From contig DFYJ01000094.1 of the NCBI GenBank assembly GCA_002383325.1, positions 35,151 to 74,767 of the forward strand: a stretch of DNA of 39,617 bases, written 5' to 3'. Under the pieces are notes generated by a model that was not told where the DNA came from, ran no database searches, and was given only the letters and a program-made list of their open reading frames with translations. The stretch is from Candidatus Aminicenantes bacterium UBA4085 (lineage in GTDB: Bacteria > Acidobacteriota > Aminicenantia > Aminicenantales > UBA4085). Below, piece after piece: positions 8,655 to 14,547 of the stretch; position 1 is the stretch's first letter; each line of letters opens with the position of its first letter. A program made the position numbers and the translations under genes.

Positions 8655-8970
8655 CCTCGGACTCCCAGACGGTCACGGCCTGGACCGGGAAGAAGGGCCG
8701 CAGGTCCTGAAAGAAGCGCCGGGCCAGGTTCTCGGCCGAAGGATTGAAATCGTAGACCTCGTTGAGCAGCTTGTGGTCGGGCAGGACCGAGGCCAACCTC
8801 TCCTTGATCACGGCGAAGTCGATGCCCAGCCCGGTCGGGTCGAGCTTACTCACTTCGATACGGACCTCGACCTGGAAGGTGTGGCCGTGAATCTTCTCGC
8901 ACTTGCCTCTGTACTCGCGCAAGAAATGGGCGGCCGAGAAACGGTCGCGGACGCTGAGAGTCCAGCTCAT
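8623..8970 (-). CDS. queD: 6-carboxy-5,6,7,8-tetrahydropterin synthase
   Basis: 115 residues, full length for the short QueD. It converts dihydroneopterin triphosphate to 6-carboxytetrahydropterin, the second step to preQ0. Zinc ligands are His15 in FSAAHFL and His28/His30 in HGHTF; the catalytic cysteine is Cys24 in GKCEKIHGH. The Glu in VWESEDA near the C-terminus matches the pterin-binding glutamate. The frame extends upstream, but ATG 8970 is right: it overlaps the queC stop as ATGA and starts directly with the family N-terminus. Confidence 0.95.
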   Translation of the reverse strand: MSWTLSVRDRFSAAHFLREYRGKCEKIHGHTFQVEVRIEVSKLDPTGLGIDFAVIKERLASVLPDHKLLNEVYDFNPSAENLARRFFQDLRPFFPVQAVTVWESEDASATYTEDR

Positions 8971-9668
8971 GGTTTTCCTCCCCGGCGGTGCTTCATGCGG
9001 GTGACGAGCGGGTCCTCGGTCCCCGCCTCGCGGAAGGCCCGGGCCCGCAGCCGGCAGGACGAGCAGGTCCCGCAAGGCGCCTCGCCGCCGCGGTAGCAGG
9101 AGACGGTGGCCGCGTAGTCGGCGCCGAGCCGCAGGCCGATGCGGACGATGTCGGCCTTGGTCTTGTCCACGAACGGGGCTTTGATCCGCAGGCGCGGGGC
9201 GCCGAAAGCCGCCCGCGTCCCGAGGTTGACGGCCCTCTCCATGGCCCGGACGAAGGCGGGCCGGGTGTCGGGATAATCGGGCGAATCGATGACGTTGAAG
9301 CCGGTCACGATCGTCCGCACGCCCACCGCCTCGGCCCAGGCCGCGGCCAGGGCCAGGAAAACGCCGTTGCGGAACGGGACGTAGGTTGTTGGGGGGCCGG
9401 AAGGGGAGTGGGCGATGCGGCGAACGGAAGGGACGGGAATCGCCGGGTCGGTCAGGGCCGAGCCGCCGATCGCGGCCAGATCGACCTTGAGCACGTCCAG
9501 CGGCACGCCCAGGCGGCGGCAGGTTCTCCGGGCCATCCGGATCTCGACCCGGTGGCGCTGGCCGTAGTCGAAGGTCAGGGCTCGGACCGAACCGTGCCCG
9601 TGCAGGGCCCAGTGCAGCGCCGTGGTGGAGTCGAGCCCGCCGGAAAGGAGGACGGCTGTGTCGGTCAT
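8967..9668 (-). CDS. queC: 7-cyano-7-deazaguanine synthase
   Basis: 233 residues. It uses ATP and ammonia to convert 7-carboxy-7-deazaguanine to preQ0. The PP-loop is SGGLDS (residues 9-14) and TFDYGQRH follows near residue 35. FRNGVFLALAAAWAEAVG and the GFNVIDSPDYPDTRPAF block match QueC. Four zinc-binding cysteines lie near the C-terminus (SCYRGGEAPCGTCSSCRLR). A TATCAT at 9678-9683 on the minus strand lies only nine bases before the ATG, suggesting a nearly leaderless message. First gene of the operon queC-queD-queE, with ATGA overlap to queD. Confidence 0.96.
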   Translation of the reverse strand: MTDTAVLLSGGLDSTTALHWALHGHGSVRALTFDYGQRHRVEIRMARRTCRRLGVPLDVLKVDLAAIGGSALTDPAIPVPSVRRIAHSPSGPPTTYVPFRNGVFLALAAAWAEAVGVRTIVTGFNVIDSPDYPDTRPAFVRAMERAVNLGTRAAFGAPRLRIKAPFVDKTKADIVRIGLRLGADYAATVSCYRGGEAPCGTCSSCRLRARAFREAGTEDPLVTRMKHRRGGKP

Positions 9669-9677
9669 GGCGCCATC

Positions 9678-9683
9678 ATGATA
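9678..9683 (-). promoter_or_regulatory. Possible -10 box of the queC operon
   Basis: TATCAT on the minus strand. The expected start of transcription would fall about three bases before the queC ATG. The -35 region (TTTTCG, 17 bases upstream) is poor. Confidence 0.35.
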
Positions 9684-9729
9684 ATGGAAAAGCCGGTACC
9701 CGAAAAGGGGCGGCGGCCGGCTCGTTTTC

Positions 9730-9758
9730 TTGACTTCGCCGGAACGCGATGCTACGCT
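9730..9758 (+). promoter_or_regulatory. Sigma-70-type promoter of the barrel-like gene
   Basis: TTGACT (9730-9735), a 17-base spacer and TACGCT (9753-9758). Transcription would start near 9765, about 31 bases before the ATG at 9796. Confidence 0.55.
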
Positions 9759-9795
9759 ACGCGCTCGATCCGAAAGAGTACGGCGGGCAGACGCA

Positions 9796-10638
9796 ATGGA
9801 CGAATCCCCTCAACCCGACGCGGGACGGCCCTCCCTCTCCGCCGACGGCCCCTCCGTCGAGACCGACGACCTGCCGCTCGACGCGCGTCCCGGTCCTCGG
9901 ACCCTGACGCTGCGCGACGACCGGCTGGACTTCGCCGGCTTCAGCGATGCGGCCGCCTCGTGCCGCCGCCGCAAAGCCCGCCTTCGCCTCATCGACCAGG
10001 GCCGCTTCTCCATCTCCGAGCTGGAGTGGCTGGGCGAGGCGGGAGCGGACATCTACTCCTCCGACCGGGTCCGGCGCTCCGTCTCCGACCTTGTCCTCGT
10101 CCGCCGCGCCGCGCACCGGGGCGGGGCCTGGGCGGCGATCTTCCAGCACGGCCCGATCGACGTGGCGGTCCGCGCGGACCTGGGCGAGCTCGGGCGCAGC
10201 GGCCTCGATCTCCATAGCTCCAATGTCGAAAGACCCCGCGACTTCGATGTCCTGGCCGAGCTGGCCTGGGATTGCCGGGACGGCGGGGCCCTATTCGTCT
10301 ACCAGCATCACGGCCGTCCGGTCGAGGGCCTCGAAGCGGCGGCCGGTCGAGGTGCCTGGATCCATATGACCAGCGCCGGCCTGGATTCCGAGACCGATAT
10401 CGCCCTCGCCGGCCGATGCGGCCGGGCCGCCCGCTCCCATGGGGCCGGGCTCATCCTGCATATCGAGACCCGCATCGATCCGGCCTGGCTGCCCGATCTC
10501 AAGGCCGCCGGCGTCATCCTGCTCTTTAAAACACCGCGTTCGGACTACCGCTCCTTGCTGCGGCCGTTCGAGGAGGCCGCGGCCGAGATCGATCTGCCTC
10601 CCCGCTCCTACTACCTCTTTCCCGACTATGTCCTTTGA
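9796..10638 (+). CDS. Unrecognised protein, possible (beta/alpha)8 barrel
   Basis: 280 residues from ATG 9796; earlier in-frame starts back to 9730 fall inside the predicted promoter. I do not recognise the family. After a charged, Pro-rich first 40 residues, eight evenly spaced hydrophobic strand-like segments occur: LRLIDQG, GADIYSS, WAAIFQHG, GLDLHSS, ALFVYQHHG, WIHMTSAG, GLILHIET and VILLFKT. Each ends in polar residues (Asp, His, Gln, Thr) that could line an active site at the C-terminal face of a TIM barrel. There is no signal peptide or membrane segment. It has its own promoter and a stem-loop after its stop, so it appears monocistronic, between queC (divergent) and the ATP-grasp operon. 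The barrel idea is inference from segment spacing only. Confidence 0.75.
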   Translation: MDESPQPDAGRPSLSADGPSVETDDLPLDARPGPRTLTLRDDRLDFAGFSDAAASCRRRKARLRLIDQGRFSISELEWLGEAGADIYSSDRVRRSVSDLVLVRRAAHRGGAWAAIFQHGPIDVAVRADLGELGRSGLDLHSSNVERPRDFDVLAELAWDCRDGGALFVYQHHGRPVEGLEAAAGRGAWIHMTSAGLDSETDIALAGRCGRAARSHGAGLILHIETRIDPAWLPDLKAAGVILLFKTPRSDYRSLLRPFEEAAAEIDLPPRSYYLFPDYVL

Positions 10639-10650
10639 CATGTCGAGATT

Positions 10651-10683
10651 CCGGACAGCTCTACCTTTTGGGGGTACGTCCGG
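10651..10683 (+). terminator. Stem-loop after the barrel-like gene
   Basis: CCGGAC (10651-10656) pairs with GTCCGG (10678-10683), with an inner TACC/GGTA pair around a TTTT-containing loop. It begins 13 bases after the stop codon. There is no U-run, so it is a weak or factor-dependent terminator or an RNA-stabilising hairpin. Confidence 0.4.
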
Positions 10684-10723
10684 GATCTAACCCAACAAAT
10701 TGTGTCTGTTTTTGTAAAAAGTA

Positions 10724-10756
10724 TTGACATTTGAAAAAATAGGTTTATATATAAAC
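10724..10756 (+). promoter_or_regulatory. Strong promoter of the ATP-grasp/KamA operon with palindrome over the -10
   Basis: Consensus TTGACA (10724-10729) lies 18 bases before TATATA (10748-10753). The -10 is embedded in a perfect 14-base palindrome GTTTATATATAAAC (10743-10756), which could be an operator for a dimeric repressor. The region from 10690 to 10800 is strikingly AT-rich compared with its surroundings. Confidence 0.7.
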
Positions 10757-10802
10757 ATGAACAATGGCAGGAAAGCCTGAAAACGAAAGAAGATAGACGT
10801 CG

Positions 10803-10862
10803 ATGAATATGCGGAAGGGAACCTCTTTCATGCGGAAGCGGCGCCGGGTCAAGGATCGATGA
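10803..10862 (+). CDS. 19-residue basic micro-ORF coupled to the first ATP-grasp gene
   Basis: ATG 10803 to TGA 10862 encodes MNMRKGTSFMRKRRRVKDR, with nine Arg/Lys. Its TGA overlaps the ATG of the next gene (ATGA), the same coupling used by real genes in this window. It lies between the strong promoter and the operon. It could be a leader peptide, a translational coupler or a substrate peptide for the ligases. No clear ribosome binding site is seen, and it may be chance. Confidence 0.35.
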   Translation: MNMRKGTSFMRKRRRVKDR

Positions 10863-11902
10863 AGATCGCGCTGCTTTACAGCTCGAAAGCAGGAATGGCC
10901 GCCACCATCAACCGCCCCGATGAGGTCGTCTGCGAGGATGACGAGCCTCCACTCGACCTCCTGGCCGAATGCGATTCCGACGAAACGATCCAGGCCGTGG
11001 CTTCCTCTCTGCGCCTGAAGCATGAGGTCGTCGGCATCGAGGCCGATGAGGATGCCTATACCAAGCTTCGCGCCCTGCGGCCTGATTTGGTCTTCAACAT
11101 CGCCGAGCGCCTCTACGGCCCCAACCGCGAGTCGCACATCCCCGTCATCTGCGAGATCCTCGGCCTGCCCTATACCGGCTCGGATCCGCTGACCTTGGGC
11201 CTGTGCCTGGACAAGTCGCGGGCCAAGGAAATATTGTCCTACCACGGCGTCCCCAACGCCGGCTTCAGGACGGTTGAACCGGGGGAGCCCGTTCCCGCGG
11301 ACATCGCCCTGCCGGCCATCGTCAAGCCGCTCTTCGAAGGATCGAGCAAGGGCATCCAGGACCGCAGCGTCGTCCGAACCCGGACCGAGCTGGAGGAGCG
11401 GGCGGCGGAGATCACGGGCCGCTACAAGCAGCCGGTCATCATTGAGAGCTTTCTGCCCGGCCGCGAGTTCACGGTCGGCGTGCTGGGCACTTATCCGAAG
11501 ATCGAGATTCTGCCGATCGTGGAAGTGGACTACGGATCCCTTCCCGCCGGAGCCAACCCGATCTACTCCTACGAGGCCAAGTGGGTCTGGGACACGCCGG
11601 ACAAGCCCCTGGACATCTTCCACTGTCCGGCCGACCTGACGCCGGCGCTGAAGGCCCGCCTCGAGGCGGCCGTGGCTTCGACCTGCCGCGTCCTGCGCAT
11701 CAAGGACTGGTGCCGGATCGATGTCCGGCTGGACCGGGAGGGCGAGCCGAATATCATCGAGGTCAATCCTCTGCCGGGCATCCTGCCCAAGCCGGAGGAC
11801 AACTCCTGCCTGCCTAAGGCGGCCCGGGCCGCCGGCTACTCCTATGACGACCTCATCCTCCGCGTCGTCGAGGAGGCCCGGGCCCGCCGGGGGACGTGCT
11901 GA
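10859..11902 (+). CDS. D-Ala-D-Ala-ligase-like ATP-grasp enzyme (first of pair)
   Basis: 347 residues. It has the Ddl-like order of domains: a short N-terminal fold, then FNIAERLYGPNRESHIPVIC and LGLPYTGSDPLTLGLCLDK (match to the Ddl signature HGxxGED..LE..gIPYTGs..a..MDK), and PAIVKPLFEGSSKGI (ATP-binding Lys and the Ser-rich loop). VIIESFLPGREFTVGVLG and RIDVRLDREGEPNIIEVNPLPGI carry the Asp/Glu/Asn magnesium ligands. The N-terminus differs from Ddl, with about 30 extra residues before the AECDSDET stretch that may carry the catalytic Glu. ATP-grasp ligases join a carboxylate to an amine through an acyl phosphate. Two copies in tandem with GNAT and KamA argue against a plain cell-wall Ddl. 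Substrate unknown. Confidence 0.9.
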   Translation: MKIALLYSSKAGMAATINRPDEVVCEDDEPPLDLLAECDSDETIQAVASSLRLKHEVVGIEADEDAYTKLRALRPDLVFNIAERLYGPNRESHIPVICEILGLPYTGSDPLTLGLCLDKSRAKEILSYHGVPNAGFRTVEPGEPVPADIALPAIVKPLFEGSSKGIQDRSVVRTRTELEERAAEITGRYKQPVIIESFLPGREFTVGVLGTYPKIEILPIVEVDYGSLPAGANPIYSYEAKWVWDTPDKPLDIFHCPADLTPALKARLEAAVASTCRVLRIKDWCRIDVRLDREGEPNIIEVNPLPGILPKPEDNSCLPKAARAAGYSYDDLILRVVEEARARRGTC

Positions 11903-11903
11903 C

Positions 11904-12926
11904 ATGGCCGCCATCAAGGGCAAGCGCATCCTGGTCGGCATCGCCTACAACGATTACGACCCGCTGACCGGCCGCAAGGTCGACCGGCCCTCCGAGGAGT
12001 CCGTCGAGCAGACGGCCAAGGAGGTCCTGACGGCCGTCACCGAGCTGGGCTATTCGGCCTTCATCATCAGCCTGCAGAAGAGCTTCATGAACTTTCTGCA
12101 GCGCCTCAAGACGCTCAATGCCGATGTGGTCATCAACCTGTGCGAGGCCTTCCTCGGCCACCCGCAGCTGGAGGCCAACGTGGCCGCCGCCTTCGAGCTG
12201 CTGGGCCTGCCCTTCACCGGCAACGACTCGCGGACTCTGGCCTTGTGCCTGAACAAGTTCAAGACCAAGGCCGTGCTCAAGTCGTGCGGCCTGCCGACGG
12301 CCCCGGCCATCCTCGTCGAAACCCCCGACCAGAAGATCGATCTGCCGCTGCCGCTGATCGTCAAGCCCAACACCGAGGACGCCAGCCTGGGCATCCACCC
12401 GGACTCGGTCGTCCGGGACGAGGAATCCCTGCGCAAGCAGGTGGCCCGCATCCTGGAGGTCTTCGAAGAGCCGGTGCTGGTCGAGCAGTTCATCGAGGGC
12501 CGCGAGTTCAACGTCGCGGTCATGGACTTGGACAAGCCGGAGGCCCTGCCGGTCTCGGAGATCGATTTCTCCAAGCTGCCCGAGGGCCAGCCGACCATCT
12601 GCAGCTACGAGGCCAAGTGGCACACCGAGGATATCCTCTTCCAGGCCACCCCGCCCGTCTGCCCGGCTCAGATCGACGACGGGCTCAAGGACAAGCTGCA
12701 GGACTTGGCCGTCAGGGCTTTCCTGGCCTGCGAGTGCCGGGACTACGCCCGGGTCGACTTCCGGGTCGACAAGAAGGGCCGCCCCTTCGTCCTGGAGGTC
12801 AATCCCAATCCCGACATCAGCCTCAACGCGGGCTACGTCCGCGGCCTGGCCGCGGCCGGGGTCGAATACAAGGATTTCTGGGGCCGGCTGATCGAGAAGG
12901 CCCGGACCCGCAAGAGGATGTCATGA
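11904..12926 (+). CDS. D-Ala-D-Ala-ligase-like ATP-grasp enzyme (second of pair)
   Basis: 340 residues from ATG 11904, one base after the previous stop; the frame is open further upstream but only over the earlier gene. Motifs parallel the first copy: VVINLCEAFLGHPQLEANVAAAFELLGLPFTGND, LCLNKFKTK, PLIVKPNTEDASLGI, VLVEQFIEGREFNVAV and ARVDFRVDKKGRPFVLEVNPNPDIS with the metal-binding Asp/Glu/Asn. The N-terminus (RILVGIAYNDYDPLTGRKVDRPSEES) is unlike classical Ddl. The two copies are clearly diverged from one another, so they probably act on different substrates or at successive steps. The gene ends in an ATGA overlap with the GNAT gene. Confidence 0.9.
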   Translation: MAAIKGKRILVGIAYNDYDPLTGRKVDRPSEESVEQTAKEVLTAVTELGYSAFIISLQKSFMNFLQRLKTLNADVVINLCEAFLGHPQLEANVAAAFELLGLPFTGNDSRTLALCLNKFKTKAVLKSCGLPTAPAILVETPDQKIDLPLPLIVKPNTEDASLGIHPDSVVRDEESLRKQVARILEVFEEPVLVEQFIEGREFNVAVMDLDKPEALPVSEIDFSKLPEGQPTICSYEAKWHTEDILFQATPPVCPAQIDDGLKDKLQDLAVRAFLACECRDYARVDFRVDKKGRPFVLEVNPNPDISLNAGYVRGLAAAGVEYKDFWGRLIEKARTRKRMS

Positions 12927-13396
12927 TCAGATCGATGACGGCGGCGGACAAGGCGCCCGTGATGGACCTTGTCCGGGCCACCGGCTTCTTCCGGCCGGAC
13001 GAGGTCACGGTGGCCGAAGAGCTCATCGACATCTACCTCGGGCAGCCCGACCAGAAGGACTACGGCATTGTCGTCTCCGTGGACGAGTCCGGCCGCGTGG
13101 CCGGCTACATGACCTTCGGCCCGACCCCCCTGACGGTCGGGACCTACGACCTGTACTGGATGGCCGTCGATCCCCGGGCCCAGGGCCGGGGGCACGGCCG
13201 GGCCCTGGTCGAGTGGCTGGAAGCCCATGTCAAGGCCGCCGGCGGCCGGCTGATCATCATCGAGACCTCCTCGGTCCCGAAATACGAGCCGACCCGCCGC
13301 TTCTATCTGGGATTGAACTATCCCGAGGTCGCCCGCATCCCCGACTTCTACCAGCCGGGGGACGACCGGGTGATCTATCGCAAGGTGATCGGTTAA
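12923..13396 (+). CDS. GNAT family N-acetyltransferase
   Basis: 157 residues, a single GNAT domain. The acetyl-CoA pyrophosphate loop is in MAVDPRAQGRGHGRALVEWLEAH (Q/R-x-x-G-x-G/A form), preceded by the strand pair AGYMTFGPTPLTVGTYDLYW. The C-terminal ETSSVPKYEPTRRFYLGLNYPEV block is the usual motif B. Start ATG 12923 overlaps the stop of the second ATP-grasp gene (ATGA). Its position between ligases and an aminomutase suggests it acetylates an amino acid or peptide product of this operon. It is much shorter than AblB, the beta-lysine acetyltransferase of osmolyte synthesis, as I remember that family, so that identity should not be assumed. Confidence 0.9.
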   Translation: MIRSMTAADKAPVMDLVRATGFFRPDEVTVAEELIDIYLGQPDQKDYGIVVSVDESGRVAGYMTFGPTPLTVGTYDLYWMAVDPRAQGRGHGRALVEWLEAHVKAAGGRLIIIETSSVPKYEPTRRFYLGLNYPEVARIPDFYQPGDDRVIYRKVIG

Positions 13397-13407
13397 GGAG
13401 CTGGAGC

Positions 13408-14547
13408 ATGGACGATTGGCGTGAGATGCAACGCAAGAGCCTGAGAACGCCGGCCGAGATCGCGACCGCGTTCGATCTGGACATCGACGAGGTCCGCAGG
13501 ATCGGCCGCTCCTTCAAGACCCTGATCACGCCTTACTACGCGGGGCTGATCAAGACCAAGGGCGATCCCCTCTACCGCCAGGTCGTTCCCGATCCGGCCG
13601 AGCTGGCCGCCGAATCCGGCGTCGCCGACCCCTTGGCCGAAGACCACGACTCCCCGGTGCCGAGCATCGTCCATCGCTACCCCGACCGCTGCCTGTTCCT
13701 GGTCTCCCACAGCTGCGCCTCCTACTGCCGCTTCTGCACCCGCAAGCGCAAGGTCGGCGACGCCAGCAAGATCAACCCCCGCAACATCGAGAACGGCCTG
13801 GCCTACATCGCGGCCCACGAGGAGATCCGCGACGTCATCGTCTCCGGCGGCGACCCGCTCATGCTGAGCGACGCGCGCCTGGACTGGATCCTGACCCGGC
13901 TGCGGGCCATCCCGCATCTGGAGATCATCCGTATCGGCACCCGAGTGCCCTGCTTCCTGCCGCAGCGGGTCACGCCCAAGCTGGTCGGGATCCTGCGCAA
14001 GTTCCATCCCCTCTACGTCAACGTCCACTTCAACCATCCCGACGAGCTGACGCCGGAGGCCAACCAGGCCCTCGGCCTGCTGGCCGACGCCGGCATCCCC
14101 CTGGGCTGCCAGACCGTTCTGCTCAAGGGCGTCAACGACGACCCGCTGGTCATGCGGCGGCTGATGCAGAAGCTGCTCATGGCCCGGGTCAAGCCCTATT
14201 ACATCTACCAGGCCGACTATGTCAGCGGCACGGAGCACCTGCGGACCACGGTGGGGAAGGGCCTGGAGGTCATGGAGAAGCTGCGGGGCTGGACTTCGGG
14301 CCTGGCCGTGCCCTACTACTGCATCGACGCGCCCGGAGGCGGAGGCAAGATCCCCGTCCTGCCCAAGTACGTCCAGACGATCAGCGAAGAGAAAGTGGTC
14401 ATGCGCAACTTCGAGGGCGAGTCCTTCACCTACCCGCAGCCGGCCCGGCCGGCCGCGGAGCTGCCTGAGAAGAAGGCGCCCAAGCGGGAGCGGCGGCCGT
14501 CGATCGAGCCCTGCGTCGTCGGGCCCGTCGTCCCGCCGATCGGCTAG
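13408..14547 (+). CDS. kamA: Lysine 2,3-aminomutase-like radical SAM/PLP enzyme
   Basis: 379 residues from ATG 13408, which has AAGGAG seven bases upstream. The cluster motif is CASYCRFC (Cys103, Cys107, Cys110). The PLP lysine is Lys314 in DAPGGGGKIPV. Asp270 (YQADYVSG) and Asp307 (CIDAPGG) align with the two aspartates that hold the epsilon-amino group in clostridial lysine 2,3-aminomutase (Asp293, Asp330); the spacing of 37 residues is the same. Glutamate 2,3-aminomutase is reported to have Lys and Asn there. This supports L-lysine to beta-lysine isomerisation. The last 45 residues are Pro/Ala/Lys-rich. It is the final gene of the ATP-grasp/GNAT operon and converges with the SIS gene, overlapping it by four bases. 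Confidence 0.92.
   Translation: MDDWREMQRKSLRTPAEIATAFDLDIDEVRRIGRSFKTLITPYYAGLIKTKGDPLYRQVVPDPAELAAESGVADPLAEDHDSPVPSIVHRYPDRCLFLVSHSCASYCRFCTRKRKVGDASKINPRNIENGLAYIAAHEEIRDVIVSGGDPLMLSDARLDWILTRLRAIPHLEIIRIGTRVPCFLPQRVTPKLVGILRKFHPLYVNVHFNHPDELTPEANQALGLLADAGIPLGCQTVLLKGVNDDPLVMRRLMQKLLMARVKPYYIYQADYVSGTEHLRTTVGKGLEVMEKLRGWTSGLAVPYYCIDAPGGGGKIPVLPKYVQTISEEKVVMRNFEGESFTYPQPARPAAELPEKKAPKRERRPSIEPCVVGPVVPPIG

Noticed and set aside
12923..13396. GNAT gene as AblB (beta-lysine acetyltransferase of osmolyte synthesis)
   Set aside because: It is far shorter than I remember AblB to be, and the operon contains ligases absent from the ablA-ablB pair, so the name was not applied.
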